DNA of 64,000 nt from Nitrospirota bacterium (GTDB lineage Bacteria > Nitrospinota_A > UBA7883): positions 1 to 64,000 of the forward strand of contig JAJRZK010000061.1 in the NCBI GenBank assembly GCA_024275315.1. The letters are read 5' to 3'. The translations under genes were made by a program, and so were the position numbers. Under the pieces are notes generated by a model. It was not told the DNA's origin. It did not search any database and was given only the letters and a program-made list of their open reading frames with translations. Below are positions 7,417 to 14,145 of this stretch, piece after piece. Position 1 is the first letter of the stretch. Every line of letters begins with the position of its first letter.

Positions 7417-8427
7417 ATGACTGACAAGGATCCTGTAGCCGTCATCGGCGCGGGCGCATGGGGAACGGCGTTGGCCTGGTCGATCGCAAGCTCCGGCGCC
7501 CCGACTAAAATATGGGCGCGGGAAAAAGAAGTGGCCGAGGCTGTAAACTTCAGCTCTGAAAACAGCCTGTTCCTGCCGGGCGTGACCCTGCCGAAAAACC
7601 TCACCGCCACCAACGATATGGCCGAGGCGGTTGACGGGCGGCGTGTGGTCGTTTTTGTCGCCCCGTCACAGTTCATGCGTTCGACCCTGGCCAGCTTGGC
7701 CGGCTCCCTGTCTGATGGCTCTGTGGTGGTATCGGCCACCAAGGGAATAGAAAACGACACCCTCGCCCTGCCTGTGGATATCATGGCCGATACGTTGCCG
7801 CGACCCATCGCCAATCGATGCTGCTTTTTGTCCGGTCCCACGTTCGCCAAGGAGCTGGTCAGGGGCGTGCCAACGGCGGCGACTATCGCCTCAAAGGACC
7901 GGAGCGCGGCCCTGGTGGCGAAAGACGCTATCAGCTCCCGGAGCTTCCGTCTTTACATAAGCGACGATGTCATGGGGGTGGAGCTCGGAGGGGCGCTTAA
8001 AAACATAATCGCCATAGCGGCCGGCATCAGTGACGGCCTGGGATATGGCCACAACACACGCGCCGCGATCATCACCAGGGGCCTGGCGGAGATAATCAGG
8101 CTGGGTGTAAACATGGGAGCCGACGCCAGAACTTTCGCCGGACTCTCGGGCATAGGCGACCTGGTGCTGACCTGCGCTGGCGACTTGTCGCGCAACCGCA
8201 TGGTGGGATTGAGGCTTGGCAAGGGAGAAACCCTAAAAGAGATTGTAGACTCCATGCACGCCGTGGCCGAGGGTGTGGCCACGGCGGCTTCTGTATACAG
8301 CCTGGCGAAAGAACGGGGTGTGGAAATGCCCATCGCTTCGGCTGTATACAGCGTGCTCCACGATGGGATGGACCCCAGACAAGCCGTGACAGGGCTTATG
8401 AGCCGGGAAGCCGGAGATGAATTCTGA
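7417..8427 (+). CDS. gpsA: NAD(P)-dependent glycerol-3-phosphate dehydrogenase
   Basis: 336 residues. An N-terminal Rossmann motif VIGAGAWGTALAW, then SGPTFAKEL and ELGGALKNIIAIAAGISDG, whose Lys is the catalytic residue of GpsA enzymes, and TRGLAEI further on. It reduces dihydroxyacetone phosphate to sn-glycerol-3-phosphate for phospholipid synthesis. RBS CAGGAG precedes the ATG. It heads a plus-strand run with larB, larC, a Trm112 gene and a glycosyltransferase; the intergenic region to the divergent dehydratase-like gene contains a TATAAT at 7383-7388 with no good -35. Confidence 0.95.
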   Translation: MTDKDPVAVIGAGAWGTALAWSIASSGAPTKIWAREKEVAEAVNFSSENSLFLPGVTLPKNLTATNDMAEAVDGRRVVVFVAPSQFMRSTLASLAGSLSDGSVVVSATKGIENDTLALPVDIMADTLPRPIANRCCFLSGPTFAKELVRGVPTAATIASKDRSAALVAKDAISSRSFRLYISDDVMGVELGGALKNIIAIAAGISDGLGYGHNTRAAIITRGLAEIIRLGVNMGADARTFAGLSGIGDLVLTCAGDLSRNRMVGLRLGKGETLKEIVDSMHAVAEGVATAASVYSLAKERGVEMPIASAVYSVLHDGMDPRQAVTGLMSREAGDEF

Positions 8428-8480
8428 TGCGCCGGTCGTTGTTCATCATCAAAATGTCCAGCCGTTTCAAGAGGGGTTAA

Positions 8481-9242
8481 TTGCCAAACCGCAAGCTTGA
8501 AAAAATCCTGGAGACGCTTTACAAGAGGGATATAACCCCCGGGGAAGCTCTTGAACATCTCAGGCATTTCCCCACCGAGAGCCTGGGGTTCGCGCAAATC
8601 GATCACCACCGGGGACTTCGGCAAGGATTTGCCGAGGTGATCTATTGTGAAGGGAAAAGCGACGCGGAAATAATCGCCATAACGAAAAAACTGGTAAAGC
8701 ATCATCCGGTCCTGGCCACTCGCGCCAGCAAAGCCGTTTTCGGTAAAATCAAAAAATTCGCCAAGGGAGCCATCTATCACGAGCGATCCCGGGCCATTGT
8801 TATAGACCCTCGAAAAAAGGTCATCAGGACAGGATCCATTCTTGTCGTGTCCGCCGGAACTTCGGACATCCCGGTGGCCGAGGAGGCGGCGGTGACGGCG
8901 CAAGTTATGGGGTCGCAGGTCGCCACCTTGTACGATGTGGGGGTGGCGGGCATACACAGGCTGTTTGACCATATGGAGACGCTCGGACAGGCCAGGGTTC
9001 TGGTGGTGGTAGCGGGAATGGACGGGGCGCTGGCGTCTGTGATAGGGGGGCTTACTGACAAACCCGTGGTGGCGGTGCCTACTTCTGTAGGGTATGGAGC
9101 GGCGTTTGGAGGAGTTGCGCCTCTTCTTGCCATGCTTAATTCATGCGCCGCAGGTGTGGCGGTGATGAACATAGACAACGGATTTGGAGCTGGCGTGCTG
9201 GCCCACAAGATAAACAGCTTGCCGGAAAAGGTGAGCGAATGA
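8481..9242 (+). CDS. larB: Nickel-pincer cofactor biosynthesis protein LarB
   Basis: 253 residues starting at a TTG with GAGGGG upstream. The N-terminal LarB-specific part has LGFAQIDHHRGLRQGF and AEVIYCEGKS, followed by a PurE-like carboxylase domain (VVSAGTSDIPVAEEAA to NIDNGFGAGVLAH). In the lar pathway LarB carboxylates and hydrolyses nicotinic acid adenine dinucleotide to the bis-carboxylated pyridinium mononucleotide. larC follows 58 bp later. larE and a larA-type racemase are not in the window. Confidence 0.95.
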   Translation: MPNRKLEKILETLYKRDITPGEALEHLRHFPTESLGFAQIDHHRGLRQGFAEVIYCEGKSDAEIIAITKKLVKHHPVLATRASKAVFGKIKKFAKGAIYHERSRAIVIDPRKKVIRTGSILVVSAGTSDIPVAEEAAVTAQVMGSQVATLYDVGVAGIHRLFDHMETLGQARVLVVVAGMDGALASVIGGLTDKPVVAVPTSVGYGAAFGGVAPLLAMLNSCAAGVAVMNIDNGFGAGVLAHKINSLPEKVSE

Positions 9243-9300
9243 AAATCCACTATAAAAAAGCCGGCGAACACAGGACAACCCGGCGAGGGAGATTCGCGCG

Positions 9301-10479
9301 TTGAAAGTAGCGTACTTCGACTGTTTTAGCGGTATAAGCGGCGACATGACCCTTGCGGCGTTGCTGGACGCGGGCATGCCATTGTCACGGCTTCGGGCCG
9401 AGCTTAAAAAGCTGAACCTGGGCGGCTACACACTCTCCTCTACCAGGACAAGCAAATGCGGGATCGCTGCGCGAAAAGTCGACATAAAAATCGCAAAATC
9501 CGCGGCGCACGGGCACAGGAGCTATTCCGATATTGTAAAACTTATCCAGCGAAGCCGCCTAGCCGACACCGTGAAACGAAAGGCTCTTGATATTTTCGAT
9601 GTAATCGCCCGGGCGGAATCGCGCATACATGACACACATGTTGATAAACTTCATTTCCACGAGGTCGGCGCCGTCGATTCGATCGTGGATATTTGCGGAG
9701 CGGCCATCGGGCTTGATTATTTCCGCATCGACAGTGTTTGCTCCTCGGCGGTGAACACAGGCTCCGGTTCCGTTGTCACAGCCCATGGAACCCTTCCCGT
9801 ACCCGCCCCGGCGACATCTCTTATACTCCTGGGGGCGCCCACCTACGCAGACGGGCCGGCGGTGGAATTAACCACGCCGACCGGAGCGGCCATATTGAAA
9901 GCGACGGCAAGCAAATTCGGCCCACAACCCCCGATGAAGGTAAACAAGGTGGGGCACGGAGCCGGCGATAAAAACTTCGCGGACAGGCCAGATATCCTCC
10001 GGATTTTCATCGGTGAGACGGACGACTCCTTAAAGGAGGAGCGGTTGATCGAGCTTCAAACCAGCGTCGACGACATGAACCCGCAGACGTATTCCGTGGT
10101 TTCCGACCAGCTTTTCGCCGCCGGGGCGCTTGATGTGGTCATCGCCCCTGTGATAATGAAAAAGGGGCGTCCGGGCAACGTGCTGACCGTGCTTTGCTCC
10201 CCGCGAAAATCCGTTGAGCTGGAGCGGATACTTTTTATCCATACACCCACGCTGGGAATCCGCCGACGCGAAGTCGACAGGGTGAGTCTGCCGAGAGAAA
10301 TTGTCAAAGTAAAAACGGCGTATGGAACCATAGCGGTAAAAGTGGGTCACATACCTGGAGGCGGGACAAAACAGGCTCCGGAATTCGAGTCGGTGAAAAA
10401 AGCCGCCTACCGGCACGGTGTTCCGCATGAAACAGTGTATCGCGCCGCCTTGGCCGGGGCACGCCCCAAAATGCGTTAA
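9301..10479 (+). CDS. larC: Nickel-pincer cofactor nickel insertase LarC (single frame)
   Basis: 392 residues from a TTG start with CGAGGGAGA upstream. YFDCFSGISGDMTLAALLDAG is the LarC N-terminus; LHFHEVGAVDSIVDICGAA and the C-terminal DDMNPQTYS, KKGRPG and TLGIRRREV are family motifs. LarC is a CTP-dependent cyclometallase that inserts Ni into the pincer. In Lactobacillus plantarum the gene is split and read through a ribosomal frameshift; here it is one uninterrupted frame. It follows larB. Confidence 0.95.
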   Translation: MKVAYFDCFSGISGDMTLAALLDAGMPLSRLRAELKKLNLGGYTLSSTRTSKCGIAARKVDIKIAKSAAHGHRSYSDIVKLIQRSRLADTVKRKALDIFDVIARAESRIHDTHVDKLHFHEVGAVDSIVDICGAAIGLDYFRIDSVCSSAVNTGSGSVVTAHGTLPVPAPATSLILLGAPTYADGPAVELTTPTGAAILKATASKFGPQPPMKVNKVGHGAGDKNFADRPDILRIFIGETDDSLKEERLIELQTSVDDMNPQTYSVVSDQLFAAGALDVVIAPVIMKKGRPGNVLTVLCSPRKSVELERILFIHTPTLGIRRREVDRVSLPREIVKVKTAYGTIAVKVGHIPGGGTKQAPEFESVKKAAYRHGVPHETVYRAALAGARPKMR

Positions 10480-10514
10480 CTCATTCCAAATCGCTCCGGC
10501 TTGCGGGGTCTGTG

Positions 10515-10544
10515 TTGGCCAGGGGGGAGCGTCGAGTTTATAAT
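10515..10544 (+). promoter_or_regulatory. Probable sigma-70 promoter before the Trm112 gene
   Basis: TTGGCC (10515-10520), an 18-nt spacer and a perfect TATAAT (10539-10544). The transcript would start near 10551, leaving a leader of about 30 nt. It suggests that the Trm112-glycosyltransferase-membrane protein unit can be transcribed separately from larBC. Confidence 0.5.
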
Positions 10545-10580
10545 CATTGAACAGAGCGTTAATTAAGGGAGCGACCGAAA

Positions 10581-10766
10581 ATGGGAATAGACAAACAACT
10601 GCTGGACATTCTGGCGTGCCCGAAATGCAAGGGTGACCTGAAGCTTACAGCTAAAGAGGATGGATTGGTCTGTGGCGCTTGCCGTCTGTTGTACGAGATC
10701 AAGGACGACATTCCTATAATGCTGATCGAGGAGGCTAAAAGGCTGGATGAACAGCCCGGATCATAG
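10581..10766 (+). CDS. Trm112 family zinc-binding protein
   Basis: 61 residues. CPKCKG near residue 13 and CGAC near residue 31 supply a four-Cys zinc site, followed by YEIKDDIPIML, the typical YcaR/Trm112 ending. Eukaryotic and archaeal Trm112 activate methyltransferases; the bacterial short form is often near LPS or kds genes, and here it lies four bases before an LPS-core type glycosyltransferase. The role in bacteria is not established. RBS GGGAGCGA precedes the start. Confidence 0.9.
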   Translation: MGIDKQLLDILACPKCKGDLKLTAKEDGLVCGACRLLYEIKDDIPIMLIEEAKRLDEQPGS

Positions 10767-10769
10767 TCG

Positions 10770-11543
10770 ATGAACCGCAACACGCACAGCGAACCGAGCC
10801 GCATAAAACTTTCCGCCGCGATCATTACCCTCAACGAAGAGGACAAGATAGGCGATTGCCTGGCCAGCCTGTCTTTTGCGGACGAGATCGTGGTCGTCGA
10901 TTCCGGATCGGAGGACAGGACTGTCGAAATCGCGGAATCCATGGGCGCAAGAACAGTGTTCCACAGGTGGGAAGGGCACGTCCAACAAAAGAATTTCGCC
11001 ATAGACCAGACGCGGGGTGAGTGGATACTGAGCCTGGACGCTGACGAGAGAGTGTCGGAAAAATTACGGGATGAGATCATAGACGCGGTGGAAAATCCGA
11101 CGGCGGACGGTTACGCCATGCCCAGGCTTGTCTTTTATATCAACAGGTGGATATACCATTGCGGATGGTATCCGGCGCGAAGAATCCGCCTTTTCAAACG
11201 AGACAAGGGCAGGTGGACCGGCGAAAATCCGCATGACACAATCAGGCTCGACGGGAAAACAGGTAACTTTCGCGGCGACCTGCTCCATCTTTCTTTCGAC
11301 ACTATCTCCGACCATCTTCGCACCATTGACAGTTTTACAGAAATAGCCGCAACAGAGAGAGTGGCAAAACATAAAGCGGCCGGGTTGGCGTCGATTATGA
11401 CCCGGCCCGTGGCCACTTTCGTGAAGATGTATTTTCTTAGGCTGGGTTTTCTCGACGGGATACCGGGGCTGATAATATCCACTTTATCGGCTTACCATGT
11501 ATTCTGCAAATATGTGAAGATCTCGGAGATGAACGTACATTGA
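10770..11543 (+). CDS. Family 2 glycosyltransferase, LPS-core WaaE/KdtX-like
   Basis: 257 residues, GT-A fold. The N-terminal AAIITLNEEDKIGDCLASL and VVVDSGSEDRT bind the nucleotide sugar; the DxD-type metal site is LSLDADERVS (D90, D92). The overall pattern, including the conserved HVQQKNFA and the C-terminal amphipathic segment near FLRLGFLDGIPGLI, matches the short WaaE/KdtX group that adds glucose to the inner core of LPS. It overlaps the start of the next gene by four bases. Confidence 0.88.
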   Translation: MNRNTHSEPSRIKLSAAIITLNEEDKIGDCLASLSFADEIVVVDSGSEDRTVEIAESMGARTVFHRWEGHVQQKNFAIDQTRGEWILSLDADERVSEKLRDEIIDAVENPTADGYAMPRLVFYINRWIYHCGWYPARRIRLFKRDKGRWTGENPHDTIRLDGKTGNFRGDLLHLSFDTISDHLRTIDSFTEIAATERVAKHKAAGLASIMTRPVATFVKMYFLRLGFLDGIPGLIISTLSAYHVFCKYVKISEMNVH

Positions 11544-12271
11544 TACGGGGACTGCTCCGTGATGAGTTTAAAGCGGGATCCGCCGGATGGTTCCTTTTTG
11601 GTACCACGCCGTTATCTTTGCTTGTGGCCTACCTGGCGCCAGGTCCGTTCATACCTTTTATATCTTCGGCTCCTGTGTTTGTGGTCCTGTTCTTCTATGC
11701 CCGACAGGGAAAATATGGAGAAGCCTTTTGGAGCGTTGCGTTATGGGGATTATTACTTTTTTTAATCATCTCCGCGCTTTACACGATCAACCCGCGCCCA
11801 GTGACGACTCTGGTATATGGGGGACCGCAGATCGCTCAGGCGAGGGCGCCGATCATGGCCGGGGGCTTCTGGGATGTCGCCGTCATACTTTCACTGCGCC
11901 GGGCCGCCGATTTTTTGCAAACCGGGGTTCTGGCCGTCATTTCCGGAGGAGCGCTGGCGCTGGCGCTCGGAGCGATGTTTGTCGGTGACCTGGCCTTGTC
12001 CATGGGAGAGACGCTAAGAGCGGGGGCGGGGTGGAACGCCACAATCCTTGCGGTGGAACCATGGGTTGTCGCCAGATTGTTCGGCGGCGCCCTGGAAACC
12101 GTGGGTCTGGCGGCTGTATTCTATATGAAGCTCGAACGGCGGCGGATTGACTGGAAAAAACCGGGCAGAGTGATTATCCTGGGATTGGCTTTTTTCGTGT
12201 TCGATGTGTATCTGGAGCTATATCTAGGCCCCACCTGGCGTATGGCGCAATCAGCGGCGGTTTCCCATTAA
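11540..12271 (+). CDS. Integral membrane protein of unknown function
   Basis: 243 residues with about five or six hydrophobic segments (near 22-40, 42-58, 62-84, 132-152, 182-200 and 210-228) and little else. A TTG start overlaps the stop of the glycosyltransferase gene, so it is translationally coupled to it. It loosely resembles Yip1-type membrane proteins, but I do not see a decisive motif and assign no function. It ends the gpsA-lar-glycosyltransferase run. Confidence 0.75.
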   Translation: MIRGLLRDEFKAGSAGWFLFGTTPLSLLVAYLAPGPFIPFISSAPVFVVLFFYARQGKYGEAFWSVALWGLLLFLIISALYTINPRPVTTLVYGGPQIAQARAPIMAGGFWDVAVILSLRRAADFLQTGVLAVISGGALALALGAMFVGDLALSMGETLRAGAGWNATILAVEPWVVARLFGGALETVGLAAVFYMKLERRRIDWKKPGRVIILGLAFFVFDVYLELYLGPTWRMAQSAAVSH

Positions 12272-12287
12272 CAGCGAAAAACAATTG

Positions 12288-12305
12288 TTTGTACCGAGGT
12301 ACAAA
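12288..12305. repeat. Perfect palindrome TTTGTACC-GA-GGTACAAA
   Basis: Two 8-bp arms around a 2-bp centre, located 17 bp after the membrane-protein stop and about 200 bp upstream of the sigma-54 promoter. The size and symmetry suit a dimeric DNA-binding protein. It could be an upstream activator site for the sigma-54 unit or an unrelated operator; it has no T tract, so it is not a terminator. Confidence 0.45.
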
Positions 12306-12371
12306 ATCAACTTGCTCAAACGCGGCTTTCGATTTGCGGATTTATCACCAGCAAAATCCAATATATTGACA

Positions 12372-12419
12372 GTCTGATATTGTGTACTTATTCCAGACAT
12401 AATTGACATTATATCAGAC
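12372..12419. promoter_or_regulatory. Inverted repeat GTCTGATAT...ATATCAGAC, candidate enhancer or operator site
   Basis: Nine-base arms at 12372-12380 and 12411-12419 are exact inverse copies, 30 bp apart. They lie 90-137 bp upstream of the predicted sigma-54 start, the normal distance for an enhancer-binding activator. A consensus -35 TTGACA also lies at 12366-12371 with a poor -10 (TATTCC, 12389-12394), so the repeat may instead be an operator on a weak sigma-70 promoter. Confidence 0.4.
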
Positions 12420-12423
12420 AGAA

Positions 12424-12453
12424 AAAACCGACACCCCCTCCCGGTTCGGTTTT
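12424..12453 (+). terminator. Hairpin AAAACCGA/TCGGTTTT with C-rich loop
   Basis: An 8-bp stem (12424-12431 with 12446-12453) encloses CACCCCCTCCCGGT. The 3' arm ends in four T, so it can act as the terminator of the membrane-protein transcript. The C-rich loop resembles the two loops of the small RNA that begins 55 bp further on, which may not be chance. Confidence 0.45.
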
Positions 12454-12482
12454 AACTCCTTGCAAATCAACATATGCATTTT

Positions 12483-12498
12483 TGGCACAAAGGTTGCT
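12483..12498 (+). promoter_or_regulatory. Sigma-54 (RpoN) -24/-12 promoter
   Basis: TGGCAC at 12483-12488 and TTGCT at 12494-12498, with GG (12484-12485) and GC (12496-12497) exactly 12 bp apart. This matches the TGGCAC-N5-TTGC(A/T) consensus at every invariant base. It is preceded by a T run. The start should be G12509 or A12510. It is the only such match I found in the window. Confidence 0.8.
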
Positions 12499-12508
12499 TC
12501 TACGTATT

Positions 12509-12626
12509 GACAGTAGCGCAAATACAGTTATGAGGCTCCGAGCTTCCTTCCTCCCCCATAAAAGGCTCGGGGCTTTGTAAAGTAACCCGTGGAAGCTCCC
12601 CCCCCTCGCTTCCACGGGTTTTTTTA
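12509..12626 (+). ncRNA. Predicted sigma-54-dependent small RNA with two C/U-rich hairpin loops
   Basis: From the predicted start to a strong terminator there are about 117 nt with no convincing gene. Hairpin 1 pairs 12533-12543 with 12565-12575 (11 bp including two G-U pairs); its 21-nt loop carries TTCCTTCCTCCCCC. Hairpin 2 is the terminator (12584-12620), a perfect 13-bp stem with loop TCCCCCCCCTC. Two single-stranded anti-Shine-Dalgarno tracts in loops are the hallmark of trans-acting RNAs such as the CCUCCUCCC-loop RNAs of alphaproteobacteria. A 16-codon frame (ATG 12530 to TAA 12578-12580) overlaps hairpin 1 but has no ribosome site. The next gene is convergent, so a mRNA leader is unlikely. 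Confidence 0.65.
12584..12625 (+). terminator. Strong intrinsic terminator of the small RNA
   Basis: AACCCGTGGAAGC (12584-12596) pairs perfectly with GCTTCCACGGGTT (12608-12620), followed by a seven-T run (12619-12625). The loop is TCCCCCCCCTC. Confidence 0.9.
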
Positions 12627-12637
12627 TTGTCGTCAGG

Positions 12638-12877
12638 TTAATCTGAATCGGCCTTTTTCACGGCATCCGGACTTGCAAAAATATCCATGGCAATGGCTAT
12701 GGTGGAATAGACACCCAGGGTTCCGAATGTGGCAAGAAAAGCCAAGCCATACGGGTTGGAAAAAAGCTCGTCTGCAGGATTGTTTGACAACAGGCCAACA
12801 CACCCGGCTATACCAAGCGCCATGCCTGCAATTCGGAAAAGATACGCGTCTAATGTCGCCCAAGCGCTGTCTTTCAT
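12638..12877 (-). CDS. Small two-helix membrane protein, unknown
   Basis: 79 residues with two hydrophobic segments (about 15-31 and 43-66) separated by a short NNPADELFSNPYG loop and a charged C-terminus. No family is recognised. On the minus strand TTGACA (12915-12910), a 16-nt spacer and TATACC (12893-12888) form a good promoter whose start would fall only a few bases before the ATG, so the mRNA may be nearly leaderless. It converges on the small RNA terminator. Confidence 0.6.
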   Translation of the reverse strand: MKDSAWATLDAYLFRIAGMALGIAGCVGLLSNNPADELFSNPYGLAFLATFGTLGVYSTIAIAMDIFASPDAVKKADSD

Positions 12878-12887
12878 AACGCATAAG

Positions 12888-12915
12888 GGTATACAATCAT
12901 CTTACTTGATGTCAA
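12888..12915 (-). promoter_or_regulatory. Promoter of the small membrane protein gene
   Basis: On the minus strand a perfect -35 TTGACA (12915-12910), 16-nt spacer and -10 TATACC (12893-12888). Expected start near 12881, about four bases before the ATG. Confidence 0.5.
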
Positions 12916-12979
12916 CCATGCAAGTGTTCAAAATAAATAAATAAAAATTATTCGCCATGTCGACAACTCTGGGATGTAA

Positions 12980-13990
12980 ATGGTCGAAATAAACGGTATT
13001 GAAGAGCGGGAGATCGTCCAATGGATCAAAAAACATTTCAACCAGGATGATGATGACTTGTCTATAGGTATCGGGGACGACTGCGCCTCTTTCAACACAC
13101 GCAAAGGTCATCAAACCCTTGTCTCAACAGACACACTGGTCGAAAACACGCATTTTGAGCTGAACTGGGCAAAGCCCGGGAACCTTGGCGAAAAATCGGC
13201 CGCCGTAAGCCTGTCCGATATCGCCGCTATGGGTGGCCAGCCGCGGTATGCGTTGCTGAACCTGAATTTAACAAGCTCTGTCGACAAACGCTGGATCAAA
13301 GCGTATCTGAAAGGGTTCAAAAACGCTCTGGCCACATGCAAATGCGTCCTCATCGGCGGCAATGTGACCATCGCTCCGGCTGGTCTTGGTTTCACCGTGA
13401 CAGCTATCGGTGAAGTAAAGCCGGAACATTGTGTGACCAGGGCCGGCGCAAAACCTGGCGACGCGGTTTATGTGACCGGAACACCGGGAGACTCCGCCCT
13501 TGGGCTTGACCTTCTGCGTGAAAAAAGGAGAAGCTATTCCACCGCAGAGCGGAAATTGATATCCAGACACGACAGCCCGAAACCAAGGATAGGCTGGGGC
13601 CAACTGCTTGCCTCAAAGAAAATCGCCTCGGCCATGATAGATATATCGGACGGAGTGGCGATGGATCTGGAGCGGGTTCTGACCACGTCAAAGGTCAGGG
13701 CCACCATCGAACTCGACCGGTTTCCGTTGTCAAAAGAGTCAGCCGCAATCGTGGCGAAAAAGGGCGAAACCGCCTGGAGACGGATTCTCGGGGGTGGAGA
13801 GGATTATGAACTGCTGTTCACGGTTCCACCATCAAAACAGGCCAGCCTGGACCGGCTCATCCAATCAGGCAGGATAACCGCCACCAGAATAGGAGCGACC
13901 AGCAAAGGCGCCCCGAGCCTTCGAATTCTGGATCACCAGGAAGCCGATCTGGACATAGATAATTATGGCTGGACACACAACCTGGAATAG
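12980..13990 (+). CDS. thiL: Thiamine-monophosphate kinase
   Basis: 336 residues, PurM/ThiL fold. The N-terminal GIGDDCA, LVSTDTLVENTHF and KSAAVSLSDIAAMGGQPRYA hold the Mg2+ and ATP ligands; DISDGVAMDL and the C-terminal GGGEDYELLF complete the site. It phosphorylates thiamine monophosphate to the diphosphate, the last step of the pathway for which thiE, thiS, thiH and thiG lie at 39-42 kb. It stands alone, with its start between an unrelated minus-strand gene and the smc region. Confidence 0.95.
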   Translation: MVEINGIEEREIVQWIKKHFNQDDDDLSIGIGDDCASFNTRKGHQTLVSTDTLVENTHFELNWAKPGNLGEKSAAVSLSDIAAMGGQPRYALLNLNLTSSVDKRWIKAYLKGFKNALATCKCVLIGGNVTIAPAGLGFTVTAIGEVKPEHCVTRAGAKPGDAVYVTGTPGDSALGLDLLREKRRSYSTAERKLISRHDSPKPRIGWGQLLASKKIASAMIDISDGVAMDLERVLTTSKVRATIELDRFPLSKESAAIVAKKGETAWRRILGGGEDYELLFTVPPSKQASLDRLIQSGRITATRIGATSKGAPSLRILDHQEADLDIDNYGWTHNLE

Positions 13991-13996
13991 GCACAA

Positions 13997-14012
13997 GTTG
14001 AAATATTTCAAC
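13997..14012. repeat. 16-bp perfect palindrome GTTGAAATATTTCAAC
   Basis: GTTGAAAT followed directly by ATTTCAAC, seven bases after the thiL stop and about 135 bp before smc. The symmetry suggests a dimeric regulator site or an AT-rich extruding element. Confidence 0.5.
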
Positions 14013-14024
14013 TATATTGCACAT

Positions 14025-14062
14025 ATACACTATCTGGCGTCAGAAATTTAAGCATACACTAT
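14025..14062. repeat. Direct repeat ATACACTAT upstream of smc
   Basis: ATACACTAT at 14025-14033 and 14054-14062, 29 bp apart. Together with the palindrome at 13997 it marks a regulatory region for smc, although no clear -35/-10 pair could be chosen. Confidence 0.4.
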
Positions 14063-14145
14063 ATGATGTATTTTATCCTTTACTCATAAACCTTTGCATG
14101 GTAGCCTGACCGGAATTTACAATAATCCTTTCTCCGGGATATCAT

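Noticed and set aside
12409-12615. Minus-strand frame over the small RNA region
   Set aside because: It is low complexity, crosses the sigma-54 promoter and both hairpins, and has no ribosome site.
12270-12640. CRISPR array or insertion sequence in the gene-free stretch
   Set aside because: There are no regularly spaced repeats and no transposase remnant; the features are hairpins and promoter elements.
12633-12896. Second frame on the minus strand over the small membrane protein
   Set aside because: It is a shifted reading of the same DNA; the 79-residue frame has the hydrophobic helices and promoter spacing.
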